From Bactericera cockerelli (lineage: Eukaryota > Arthropoda > Insecta > Hemiptera > Triozidae), in NCBI GenBank assembly GCA_024516035.1, contig CM044958.1, positions 5,536,574 to 5,600,573 on the forward strand: a stretch of 64,000 bases of DNA, read 5' to 3'. Positions 1-11,096 of the stretch are shown piece after piece. The notes under the pieces are model-generated. The model saw nothing but the letters and a program-made list of their open reading frames with translations. It was not told the DNA's origin and made no database searches. Positions within the stretch are counted from its first letter, which is position 1, and each line of letters starts with the position of its first letter. The translations under genes and the position numbers were made by a program.

Positions 1-1623
1 AAATTACTCGGCCCCTGAAAGAGTTTTTGAAAAATAAAAAAATCTAGGGTACATGTGCTAATTATGCGGTTTCAGTTATGAAATTTTTTTTATACAGGGT
101 GGTTCAAAAGTCAGAAATTGAGGTGTCAACTTTCGATTTTTAAATGGATCGACCTGAATTTTATTTGATAATTTTACTTCTAAATAATTCCTGAGTACTT
201 TTTTAAACAAAAATATTACATACAGGGTGCTTTTTTTTCGACCAATTTTTTTTCTAAATCTTGAATAACTCAAGTTCGGTTAATTTTTTCGATAACAAGA
301 ATAGAATGTGTTTGTGTAATGAATACACGCACTTTCAATTGGCATCAAAACTTTTTATACAGGGTGGTTCACAAGTGAAATAATGACTTGATTTTTTTTA
401 AAACCAAGTTTTTTTAATTTTTTATTTAGGATTAATAATTCTCGTCTAATTTTACACATTTTTCGTTAGTCATATCGAAAAACAAAACTAAAGTGTTTTA
501 CAGGGTGAGACATATTTTTTTTGTAACACCCTGTATATGGGCAGTGAAAGAGACGCAAAATTAAATATAAAGACTTAATATGCAAGAAAAAATTTGATTT
601 TTAATTAAACTAAAAAGTTATGGTGTTTTAACTAATATTGTCGCATGGACCACCCTGTAGATATTTTCTTAAACCATCATGTGGGTAGTCGAAACTGTCT
701 AAAATTCAACGAGGAGTCCAAATCTGAAAGAAAAAAAATGAATTCAAAAAGCCATGCTCAAGTTTGTGTCTACGCCTACCTACTTTTTATTTCAAGTTTT
801 CAAATCATTCAGTGTGGACACCAAATTGAAAATGGCTTCAAATTCGTGTTTTTTACTTGTTTTCCCACATGATTCGAAGTGTTCGTTGAATTTTATACAA
901 TTTAGAGTACCTACATGATAGTTTAAGAAAATATCTACAGGGTGGTCCATGCGACAATATTAGTTAAAACACCATAACTTTTTAGTTTAATTAAAAATCA
1001 AAGTTTTTCTTGCATATTAAGTCTTTATATTTAATTTTGCGTCTCTTTCACTGCCCATATACAGGGTGTTACAAAAAAAATATGTCTCATCCTGTAAAAC
1101 ACTTTAGTTTTGTTTTTCGATATGACTAACGAAAAATGTGTAAAATTAGACGAGAATTATTAATCCTAAATAAAAAATTAAAAAAACTCGGTTTCAGAAA
1201 AAATCAAGTCATTATTTCACTTGTGAACCACCCTGTATAAAAATTTTTGATGCCAATTGAAAGTGCGTGTATTCATTACACAAACACATTCTATTCTTGT
1301 TATCAAAAAAATTAACCAAACTTGAGTTATTCAAGATTTAGAAAAAAAATTGGTCGAAAAAAAACCACCCTGTATGTAATATTTTTGTTTAAAAAAGTAC
1401 TCAGGAATTATTTAGAAGTAAAATTATCAAATAAAATTCAGGTCGATCTATTTAAAAATCGAAAGTTGACACCTCAATTTCTGACTTTTGAACCACCCTG
1501 TATAAAAAAAAATTCATAACTGAAACCGCATAATTAGCACATGTACCCTAGATTTTTTTATTTTTCAAAAACTCTTTCAGGGGCCGAGTAATTTGAGGTG
1601 TCCAAGTTTGGTGGGACACCCTG
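1..1623. mobile_element. Large foldback (inverted-repeat) DNA transposon, left end outside window
   Basis: Positions 1-674 are the reverse complement of 921-1594 with no net length offset (paired positions sum to 1595), and only scattered mismatches are visible. They leave a 246-bp loop at 675-920. Beyond 1594 the right end continues to CACCCTG|TA at 1623, so about 30 bp of left end lie outside the window. Inside each arm the short terminal-like motif ACAGGGTG (or its complement) recurs several times, at about 92, 222, 357, 500, 527 and 650. No transposase is visible in the loop. The CAGGG terminus followed by TA fits non-autonomous Tc1/mariner-like elements. Open frames in the arms mirror each other and are not genes. 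Confidence 0.85.
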
Positions 1624-2093
1624 TATTTTCTTTGGTTTCATTGCACATTGCATATCTAAATATTTAACAGGCGTGAATACAAAATAAATCTGTAAAAAAT
1701 ACCTATAGGTATTATTTTTGTTGTACTGCGCTATCATGAGAATTTTGTCGCTTTTATTTTAAGTTGAGTAAGCTTCTTGGTCCCAAATATCATCGAATTA
1801 TGTTTAAAATTAGCTAAATTATTTTACAGTTTTTATTTTAAATTTAAAACCCCACAAACATCCCTTTGAACTCAGTATGTCTCTTTCTTTCTAATACCTA
1901 AATGAATACATAAAATTTTTTAAATTGGTACTAAAGCTATTTGTTTTGTATTTATGGTACATATATTTATGTACGACAAGGTGTCTTTTACACATGAATA
2001 CAATTGAAAAATTAAAAAAATAATAATATAAATTACACGACAATACTTTATTAAATTAACACCACCTGAATGTATCCTTCATTGCATCCACAG

Positions 2094-4344
2094 GTTTACC
2101 ACATGTGTGACGCCGGGAACCGTCAGTACAGCTACATCTGTCCTAACCAGACCCTCTTCCATCAGCGCATGCTGATCTGTGCCCACTGGTACCAGGTGAA
2201 CTGCAGTCACTCATCACACGATGTGGACGCCAACTTGCTGATTGGGCAGCGGGACAAACCCTTTGTGGGCGAGGACTTCTGGAAGCATCGCTTTGGTGGA
2301 GGTGAGTCTTCAGGAACGATTCTTTTGAGGCAAAATAAAGTTGTCTTGAATAAATTTATCCATGCGATCAACCATCAGCATTGGAAGAACTTAGTCTTTT
2401 ACTTTATAAGCAATTAAACTCTTGACTGAAAGCTAGACAACTTTTCAATTTAAGTTGGCTGGAGACCATCACTTATCCGCAGCTTTAGTCAAGAGGAATG
2501 CGAAAATCAAAGATTTTTTCTAAAAAACCATGGGTTTTATTAAGAATGTCATATGATTACAACACCATAATATATTATCATTAATCATTTTTCAGACAGG
2601 TACTATTTCAAACAAATCACTTATAATTCTAAATGGTTCAGTATAATAACATTTGGGTTTCTTTATTTCAGCTGGAAACACAAACTTCCCTCCGCAAGCA
2701 TTCCCCATCGGATCCAACCCAGGCAACACAATCTCCGGCCCAATCCTGAACGCTGACAAGGCATCTCCGGACGCCCCAGCCAAAACCAGCCCGTCCAGGT
2801 TCAACAAAGTTTCACCTACTCCTCAACTCATTGCTCTGCAGCCTCCAAATTCTCAGTTTTCACAACCAACTTCTCAGTTCACACAGTCAATACCCCAGTT
2901 TCCACAACCAACTCCTCAGTTTTCACCACCAACACCTCAAGTTGTAAAACAGCCTCAATTCACGTTTTCTCAAGCACAAGAAACACAAGAGCCAGTAAGG
3001 TCGCCTGTGCCGACGGAACAACTGCCTGTGCTGATACAACCCCCCAGACAAGGATTCGGACAACTCTTCGACAAAAAACCTTCGGTGTCCTTGGAGACTC
3101 CTAGTCTGCCAGATCAACAGACCGCCTTTACCGCAAAAAATATTGTAAGACCGTCCATTGATTTAGAAGTTCCATTCTTTGACTCAGCTCCCCAGAAGAC
3201 TGTTCAACGCAAGCCCTCTATTGAGTTAGAACCTCCTATTGACGATGATGGTGTGAGAAATGTGGGTAAAATTCTTCCAGGATTCCCACCGAGTAAAAGA
3301 GAGGATACTAAGCGACCAACTCAGTCACAGCAATCTTCCGAAGTGAAACAACAGCTCAACGTTAGTCCTAACACCACTGAATCAGTACAGTCCAACATAA
3401 CGCTGGACGATAGATTCACTCAAGTATACATTCTTCCCACTGGTAAAGAACCCGTCAAAGGACCTTTTGTGCATCCAGACCTGATCGAGAACAAAGTTAT
3501 CTTCACCGATTGGAATTCTTTGCTCAAAGAGAAACCTGAAGATACTTCCTTTCTCAATAACTACAATGAATACGTGAACGCAAATCTACCAGACGAACCA
3601 GAGAAAGAAGGAAATGTTGAAAAATCCTCGGAAGATTTACAAAGAGAATTTTCAAGTAACGTCGCAAGACCTTTCAATTTCCTGGCTGTCAAGATAGACT
3701 CCGGAGTTCTAGATGTAAATCATGAAGAGGAAGAAAGCCCAACTACCGTTCAAAATACTTTTAGTTATGTCCATCCATCTTTCGATCTCCTTCCGCCTTT
3801 TGGTGAAAGTGACGAGACTGCTCCAAGCACTCAGCGGAGTTTATTTCCAGTGGGACCTACGAGCCCAGAAATGACCAAAGTCAGTTTTGGAAACGTGCCC
3901 TCTTTTTCATCTGAGTTCGCCGCTCGGCCTTCACTCAACATTAACAACGTTCAAATCGCAGGAAAGAAGCCCGCTGACTTTGACGAAGACGATGATGATG
4001 ATGACGACAGTACTGCAGTCATCCAGAACCCATTCCAACACCCGTTCTACAAGATCAAGAAGATGAATGATCAGCAGAACATCATTTTCATTCCCCTCAC
4101 AGACTCTGACTTTGCCCTGGAGCTTCGTAAGGTTCCTCTGAATAGAACTCGGGTGTCTAGGAGGATAGTAAGAATGAGGCCTCTGAATGGCGGCTGGCAG
4201 TCTAGTGAACAGGGCACGAACACAAGAGAAAGTAAATCAGAAGAAAGTAACGAAGAGCAGCATGAGTCAGCCAAGTGTGGACACTGTCACCAGGGTTATC
4301 TAGTGGACAGACAAGGTTGTGTTCCCTGTGTGCCTCTGACATAG
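2094..4344 (+). CDS. Cuticle protein analogous to peritrophins, CPAP1-type (3' two exons; 5' part outside window)
   Basis: Two exons are seen: 2094-2301 (acceptor CACAG|GTT, donor G|GTGAGT) and 2672-4344 (acceptor TTTCAG, stop TAG). The junction codon is split after its first base, and together they encode 626 residues. The first exon holds the C-terminal half of a chitin-binding type 2 (CBM14) domain: VYHMCDAGNRQYSYICPNQT, then the hallmark C-x4-WYQVNC. This arrangement is that of single-domain CPAP1 proteins, which are secreted and bind chitin in the cuticle. The rest is low-complexity: Pro/Gln-rich repeats (QFSQPTSQFTQ type), repeated PSxxLExP motifs, a run of seven Asp, and a closing Cys cluster CGHCHQGYLVDRQGCVPCV. 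The signal peptide and first half of CBM14 must lie upstream of the window. No other function is claimed for the long tail. Confidence 0.88.
2302..2671 (+). other. Intron between the last two CPAP1 exons
   Basis: Begins GTGAGT and ends TTTATTTCAG. It contains a short copy of a dispersed repeat at about 2430-2490 (AGTTGGCTGGAGACCATCAC) that recurs near 22790 and 26210. Confidence 0.8.
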
Positions 4345-5600
4345 AATTTCTTGAGACTTCCCATGTTTCCTTCGCGATGGAGCGTCCCACATTCGAAGAG
4401 TTTGATCATAAATCTTGATAATGATTCTTTGGGCAGTGTAAAGCGATGATTGAGTAGTATATTTTATGCTGACTCAGAGGAGAACCAAAATATTACTACA
4501 ATAAAAATTACACCAAAATCATGTGAGACTGATCATAGATTTCCCTTATAGTCCAGCAAATGACAATATCATCCATATACATACATCCTTTTGGTTATTA
4601 TTTTTACTGATTAACTCATTTGAAAGGGGATCTTTCATCATACAGGAATCATTCAGGAGTCTTACAGAAAGAAATCGCCATACTTGTATTTAGAAAGCTA
4701 TTTCCTCACAGCGTTGTTAAGAAGAGTCTATATCGATGTCATGTAAAGTAAGGTAATATTTACCGTCATTTTCCTCCTACCATTCCAAAAGAGGTTGAGG
4801 TCTTCAATAATTATGTTCTTTTCGGTTGGCAAGATTGGAATGATAAGAAAAGTTACAGTTTAGTTCGCTCTCAGTAATTTTAAAATTTTAATACGTTTTT
4901 AACAGTTTTTTCCATAAATAATTAGTGTTTATATTAAATTTAAATGTGAAATCTTCAACTGGAGATATCCTGTATCCTGAATCACGTCCTAAGAACGCAG
5001 TAAGTCGAATTTAAAGTTCGTACTCAATTTCTGGAAGTCAAAACAAGATGGCTGAAGTTCTGTTGTAAAGCTGGTGATAAGATTTTCAAATAATTAGACC
5101 TAATTAAATTGATAATTTTTGAGGTCTCTGCACATGACCGTATTACTCTGTTCTCCATAAAATGTACTAATCAAAGTACCTTCTACAGTAACTTCACAGA
5201 GGGCATTTCAATCAAGAGAGACAGGTCTAACAACCAGATAAAGAAAATTAATTTGGAACCAACCTAGAACCAAATTACTCTACAGCACACTAGTGAGGAG
5301 AAACCTAGTAATTGAGTGGGGGTAAATCTTATCAGCTTGTACAGAATCAAAGTTACGCACTCATTGATAAGAATTTACTACTGGATGGCTACAATGTACA
5401 TACTCACATAGCTACTATGTACATACACTTACCATAGAACTTAATACCTGAGATAGTGACCTATATGTATACCTAATTATCCATCCATTGATATCTACGC
5501 ATTGTTTACTCGCGTGCCTCCTCACGTATTGAATTTCATAATATTGATACACATCGTTTACTATTCCGAGTAGATAGGTAACTATCTGATTTAATTAACT
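4345..5600. other. Intergenic: CPAP1 3' UTR, then probable LINE 5' UTR
   Basis: No gene is seen. The proximal part is likely CPAP1 3' UTR. The distal part precedes the LINE ORF1 start and may be its untranslated leader, but its boundary is not marked by any repeat I can recognise. Confidence 0.4.
4500..4505 (+). promoter_or_regulatory. Candidate poly(A) signal of CPAP1 gene
   Basis: AATAAA lies 155 bp after the stop codon. It is the first canonical hexamer I see downstream; whether it is used is inferred. Confidence 0.45.
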
Positions 5601-6539
5601 ATGGGAGATGAGAACAATGAACTTAATATGAAGACGTTATTCCAAGAATTGGCATCAATTAAAGCACTTCAGCAAGCATCACTCGACAGTGACAAGACAA
5701 TAAATACCAAACTAGACAATTTACAAAATGCAGTTCAGCCTCTGTATCAGGAAGTTTCTCAACATACAGAGCAAATAAAATCCTTAGTTTACGATAAGAT
5801 AAGGAAAAACCTAATAATATTTGGAATAGAACAACATAATCTAGAGACACGCCCAGAGCTTGAGAGTAGTATACTTCATCTAATTAGAAATATTTTAAAT
5901 ATTAAAGATTTTACATTGCTGGAACTAGATTTTCTGAGAAGATTAAAACATAGCAAGCTCTCTCCGCAACCAGTGCTGCTCGGTCTCACAACGCAAAGGC
6001 GTAAGTATGAAGTTTTGAGAAATAAAAATAAACTAAAAGATATTACAAGTATTTACATTCATGAAGACACCACAAAGGAAATGCGAGCTCAAGAAAAACA
6101 ACTCAGAGATGAAATGAAGAAGTTACGTGCTGAAGGGAAATATGCCGTCATTCGCTCGGGAAAATTAATCACTCGTGATCACTTCAATGGTAACGACAAG
6201 TATTCTGCTATTCCGGGTACTAGTAATAATAAGAGAGCACTCTCTGTTTCACCAGAGCAAGACATACATAAGAGACCAAATATGAATGACAGTAATGCTA
6301 GTTCTGATATTTTAATGACAGAAGATACCCAATCTCATGTAACCAGTCCACAAAGTATGATAGTCGGAGAAGCAATGGGTACACACACTGGCGCACAGCA
6401 CAATGTACCTACTGCCCCGCCCATACCCGTCATACGCGAGTCAAAACTGTCAATGATAGTTCGAACTGATGATAACAATGGTTCTCAGCCTGTGAACGAG
6501 GGTTTTCACTCAATAGAGCAGAATTGCCAAGGAACGTAA
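5601..6539 (+). CDS. LINE ORF1 protein (RNA-binding / coiled-coil type)
   Basis: An intact 312-residue frame. The N-terminal third is predicted coiled coil (ELASIKALQQASLDSDKTIN). It is followed by the motif IRKNLIIFGIEQ, then LLELDFLRRL and a KYEVLRNKNKLK helix, which is the layout of ORF1p-like proteins from many insect LINEs annotated with an L1-like RNA-binding fold. The C-terminus is polar and disordered. Such proteins coat the LINE RNA. The frame overlaps the start of the ORF2 frame by 16 bases. It is intact, unlike ORF2, so this insertion is probably fairly young. Confidence 0.8.
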   Translation: MGDENNELNMKTLFQELASIKALQQASLDSDKTINTKLDNLQNAVQPLYQEVSQHTEQIKSLVYDKIRKNLIIFGIEQHNLETRPELESSILHLIRNILNIKDFTLLELDFLRRLKHSKLSPQPVLLGLTTQRRKYEVLRNKNKLKDITSIYIHEDTTKEMRAQEKQLRDEMKKLRAEGKYAVIRSGKLITRDHFNGNDKYSAIPGTSNNKRALSVSPEQDIHKRPNMNDSNASSDILMTEDTQSHVTSPQSMIVGEAMGTHTGAQHNVPTAPPIPVIRESKLSMIVRTDDNNGSQPVNEGFHSIEQNCQGT

Positions 6540-7996
6540 GTGGTGCACATCACCTTAACGTCACTTTTTGGAATATAAATGGAATACGTGTTCTGCAAAA
6601 TTTGGACTCTATCGAAATGGATTTATTTCTCCAATGGGACTTGGTTTGTATCAGCGAAACTTGGCTAGTAGATAAGCCCTGTATTAATAAATTCGAGGAA
6701 TACTACGATATGGTATTTTCTCCTGCTGTAAAAACCAAACAACGTGGACGTGCAAGTGGCGGTTTGATGATTTTATACAAACACGGAATTAAACTTGATG
6801 TAATAAATATGAGTAATTTATGGATTATTGTTAGAGTGCATGGTATGAACTCGAGCATGGTACTCTGTCTTTTGTACATATCACCCAGCTATCAATTAGA
6901 TGAGGCGCTAAGTTTGTTTAGTGAAACATTGGAAGAATTGCATGATGGATACTCAAATTATGTGATTGGAGGAGATTTTAATGCAAGGATTTCAGATTTA
7001 AATTTTCTTGATGGAGAGTTAGCGGATGATCTGTCCTTACTTCCTAATCGAATTTCATCAGACGAAGTTGTGAATGCGAGAGGAGAAATGTTGTTGGAGT
7101 TCATGGAGGAGAGAGGTTTTATTGTGCTCAACGGCCGAACTTCTGGAGACATCCCAGGTCAAATTACATTTTTTAGTAAGGTTGGCAATAGCGTGGTGGA
7201 CCTGGTGTGGACTCATATGGAGAGTAGCTCAAATGTACTGAACCTAGCTGTTTCCACGGACATTTTAACTTCGGATCACCTGCCAGTAGTTCTCAAATTA
7301 GACTTTAAATGGGACACGAGAAATTCGTTATCAACCCCAATATACAACCCCAACGAAGAAGTAACTCGCTACGTCTGGTGTGAAGAAAAATCTAAGGACT
7401 TTACAAGACTTATGAGTGAGAAACTCATCACATCACAACAGCCATGTGAAGTATATACGAATCTGAGGAATAAAATACAACAAACAGCTTCTTGTCTAGG
7501 AATGAATTACCAATATAAACCAAATAAGAAATATGTATTTCATAAAAATCCCTGGTTCAACCATGAGTGCCGTAAACTTAAGAAAGAAATCAGAAAACTA
7601 TTTAAAAAATGGATAAAAGAGAAGAGACAAGACGTTAAAATGAGTGTTTGGATAAAAAGAAAATTTATTTTAAATTATGCAAAGAAAAGAAAAAGGAGTT
7701 TGAAGAAAATTTCAAAAATAAGTTGAGAAATGTAAAAAATTCGTGTGATTTTTGGAAAACCGTCCTAAAATTCAAACCCAAAAAAGAAAATAAGAGTGTA
7801 AATATCCCAATGACTCGATGGAACGAATTTCTGCATGAGTCCTTTCCCCCAGTTAACACAATATCTGTCTTTGTGCTTACGGACGTTACCCGAGAAGTTA
7901 TGGACTCGGATTTTACTCTGGGTGAGCTTAATATGTGTATCTCCAAATTAAAAAACGGTAAAAGTCCCGGACCAGATAATGTACTAAATGAATACA
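6524..7996 (+). pseudogene. LINE ORF2, endonuclease domain and start of RT (frameshifted, interrupted)
   Basis: An AP-like endonuclease fills the first ~270 residues: VTFWNINGIR at the N-terminus, CISETWL, GGDFNARI and SDHLPVVL at the C-terminal catalytic block. The frame has no early ATG: it opens at a TTG overlapping the end of ORF1, so translation probably depends on coupling to ORF1. The reading frame shifts around 7650-7665 in an A-rich stretch, and the downstream frame (to 7996) contains the linker and the RT entry motif KLKNGKSPGPD. The element is then broken by the LTR insertion. It encoded the nicking and reverse-transcribing enzyme of the LINE. Confidence 0.88.
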
Positions 7997-8396
7997 AGTT
8001 AAAGGTGTCGCGGTTGCGATTGCCTTTTTAAAAAGTTTATTTTTTATTTCACCAAAAATTTTATAAGTTCAAAATAGGCTTAAATCAAAGAAAATAAAAA
8101 GAATGTCTTATAATAAAAATGGATACAGCAAATTGGTATTCAAAATGCTTAGAATTCAATGATAAATCGTTTATTAAAATAATAAGTTTAAAAATAAGTA
8201 CTTTAAAAGGAAAAGTTGGACTTAGCCAAATTAATAATAAAAAGATCGATAAAAATGAAATCAAAAGATCGAGAGACACAGACCCTGTCCGATACAGGTG
8301 ATAATCTTGACTGACTACGTGCTGATCGAGATTGGCTCAGCGGATGCAAGATATGAGATGGGGGCTGCTGAATCAGCAAGACAGCGGTACATAACT
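7997..8396 (-). repeat. 3' LTR of the errantivirus-like element
   Basis: On the minus strand it begins AGTTATGTACCGC directly after a purine-rich tract (GGAGGGAGG) and ends CCTTTAACT against the LINE target. It is about 400 bp. AGTTA and TAACT are inverted ends. No second LTR is present for comparison, so the limits rest on these ends and the target junction. Confidence 0.75.
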
Positions 8397-8407
8397 CCTC
8401 CCTCCTT
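8397..8407 (-). promoter_or_regulatory. Polypurine tract
   Basis: The minus strand reads AAGGAGGGAGG immediately upstream of the LTR start. This is the position and composition of the plus-strand priming site of LTR elements. Confidence 0.7.
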
Positions 8408-8486
8408 AAGAAGGAAAATGGGGAAAAATTTATTTTGACACATTGACTTAAAAACTTCCAAGTCAGGGTAAGCCGTCGAAGCTTCC

Positions 8487-9910
8487 TCAATAGGATTCTG
8501 TGTTGATTTCAAACTCTTGAATTTTCTTAAACCTAAAAATAAAAAGTACCCAATTAAAGTAAAAGAACTGAAAAATGAAGAAATAATAATAATAATGTAC
8601 AATACTGGTCTCAACTTCCAAAGGCTGCAATTGATTAAGAGTTATTTCATTTAACTTGAGATTTCGTAGGACGATCTTAGATTTAGGGAGAGTAATATTA
8701 TAGTTAGCAACGTTTAGATTGTCAATGAACAATGGTTTACCATATGATTTTTGTTCGAACTCTACCTTTTCATTTCTGTAAATGACATTACATTCATTCT
8801 GTTCAATTAAAAATATACCTTCTATTCTTTTATTTTCAATATCATTAGGACATTGGAATTTAACCACGTCCTCCTGTGGAAATACAACTAAAATTTGATT
8901 TATCTCTGGAATGATTTCTAAATGATTATGTGGAATCTCCAGGTTTATGTACTGACATAATTTGGTGTCTTCGTTTTGAAGTAATTTGATTTCGCATTCA
9001 TCTGCGTTATTGTTCAATGCTTGAGTTGGACATTGATACACACTGTCTCGTATGCACGGATTATCCAAAGACTTCACAAGATTGTTAGATTTAAGGAAGT
9101 ATTTATTATTTGGCAAAATAGTAACATAACCTTCTTCAGTTTTGGAAGGTATAGGAAGTAAGTAACATAATTCAAAATATATATCAAAATTTATAGGATG
9201 GATATAAAATAAATAATTTTTGTATTTTCTATTTTGCAATCTACGGATAGTAATCTTTGGAAATTTGGCATGTTTTCTAACTTAAGTTCTAAAGGAAGTC
9301 GTCTTCCATAATGTTCTGATACCTTCTCTAATTCTTTGTATAGATCAGTTATACTTAAAATACTTGGGTGGTAAGTTTTAAGGTGACAAAAAGTGAGAGA
9401 GTTTTCTATCTCTTGGAGAATGTTTAAAATGGTGCTATACAAAATAATTAATTGATTAAACAAGTCTTTGGTTACTAGGGTTTCAGATGTTTCAAAGTCA
9501 TCCTCAATTATATCTACAAGTTCATTAATTCTGTTATTAATTAATTGTTCATTGTGTGCAATATTTTTAAGAGTATTATTGAATTCCAAGATGATGTTCT
9601 TGTTTTTTGTATATTGCATTTCAATTTGTTTCTCTACATTATCTTGGTTATTTTGGATTTGTCCTATAATTTTATCAAAATGTAGTCCATCGTTGTTATC
9701 TAAGTTTCCTGTGATAGCTTTTGCGAGTGTTCCTAATCCATTGAACAGGCCTCTTTTTGATCTTTTTGGTTTTGGATAGTATACACTACCTAACTTGTCA
9801 TTAATTTTTTTCTGGAGATATTTTATGACCTTGTCGTAGTTTCCTATCTCTATGGTGTAAGAAGGTTCACTGGATACCATTCTAATAATTTTATCATACT
9901 GATCATTCAA
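8487..9910 (-). pseudogene. Errantivirus envelope-like gene (frameshifted)
   Basis: Two overlapping frames, 9910-9191 and 9239-8487, together cover most of an insect-errantivirus env. The first includes a basic cleavage-like motif followed by a glycine-rich hydrophobic stretch and long helical segments. The second has several cysteines and ends with an aromatic-rich hydrophobic segment consistent with a transmembrane anchor and a short tail. A frameshift separates them near 9200-9235, and the N-terminal part upstream of 9910 is also out of frame. The family is known to derive from baculovirus F-type fusion proteins. As it stands the gene is broken. Confidence 0.8.
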
Positions 9911-10245
9911 ATTGTTGAACTCACTTTCTATTGGTTGTACATCGTAGTAGTGAACGAATGTGTGACTTGATTGTTGTAACTTAGCGGCTCCAAGATTGAT
10001 TGGAAGAAGGCCAGGGTTGAATGTGATATTTTTTGATCACTCCTGCTCCATTTGCGATGGACCAGGTGAGGGTTCCTTGGAGAAACCTGAAACAGGTTGA
10101 TGAGGTCGTTTAATATTGGAAAAATGAATCCTCTCGGAGGTGTTTCCATGAGATTTTGTAATGTTTGCGGTCTTCAGCTGCTTATTGATGTTGGAGATTT
10201 GTTCCGCCTTGTACTTTGGTTTTGTTTTAGATTGTTTTTGTTTAT

Positions 10246-11096
10246 TTACAACAAATACCTTGTCTGGTATTTTATCCGGTAGGGTTCTCTTTTGGTATTT
10301 GCTTTATCAATGACCTTTTGTTTACGATCTTCAATTCTATTTTGGATGATTTCATATAGAAGTTTCATTTTCTCTTTGTGAGAGCAAAGATAATTTGAAG
10401 TAAGCTTTTGCTCAAGATCTGCAGTTATAGCATCTTCTTTTTCAAAATGCCCGTTAATTAATTGTATAGGTCTCAGTTCAGTCACGGAATGTATTGTATG
10501 GTTATAAGCTAGTACTGCATATTTTACCTTCATGTAGATTGGTTCCATTTTAAATTCTTCCCTGGTGTTAAAAAGTCTTACATGTTCAATTAAAGATGAG
10601 TGGAAACGTTCTACTTGCCCATTTGACTCAGGGTGTTGCGAAGAGTTGAAATGAAGTTTTACTTTGTGGAATGCAAGTAGCTCTTGTACTGTTGAATTCT
10701 TGAATTCGGTTCCATTGTCTGCTATTATTAGGGATGGAAGTCCATGGTGAGAGAATGAGTCTAAAAGTTTTTCTGTCACATCGATGGCTTGTGCCGATTG
10801 AAGAGGGTATACTTGTGCAAACTTTGAGAAGGAATCGATTATACTTAAAAATTTGGTTTTTTCAATACTTATAGTGTCAATATGTATTATTTCAAAAGGT
10901 TTTGTAGCTGTTGGTGTTTTGTTGTAGAATGGTTTTAAAGGTTTCCTATCATATTTAGTTGTTTGACATTCTTCACAGTTGTTTATGTACTTCTGAACTG
11001 TTCCGACCATATCTGGCCAATAGTAGGTTTCCTTAAGTTCGTTATAGGTTTCTTGTATACCTCGGTGGTTTGTCAAACCTTCATGTTGGTTTTTTA
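10246..11096 (-). pseudogene. Errantivirus pol: integrase region
   Basis: Contains the end of the zinc-binding domain (CEECQTTKYD), the catalytic core with DTIS, DNGTEFKN and the E of SNGQVERF, and a basic C-terminal tail. The frame is separated from the RT part by a one-base shift at a T-run near 11,100, so a continuous polyprotein cannot be made from this copy. Confidence 0.9.

Larger units (their letters stand above)
5601..7996 (+). mobile_element. Non-LTR retrotransposon (LINE), left portion, interrupted by LTR element
   Basis: Carries ORF1 (5601-6539) and the endonuclease half of ORF2 (from 6524). It stops inside the fingers region of reverse transcriptase just after KNGKSPGPDN, where the LTR of an inserted retrovirus-like element begins. 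The target DNA at the break reads AATACA. The remainder of the RT is found only on the far side of the insertion, after 15,886. The clade is not assigned with certainty. Confidence 0.9.

Noticed and set aside
76..1519. Mirror-image 65-codon frames in the first foldback (76-273 minus and 1322-1519 plus)
   Set aside because: Same sequence in both inverted arms, AT-biased, no domain. The equivalent frames in FB-A/FB-B (23.8, 24.8, 58.5, 59.6 kb) were rejected for the same reason.
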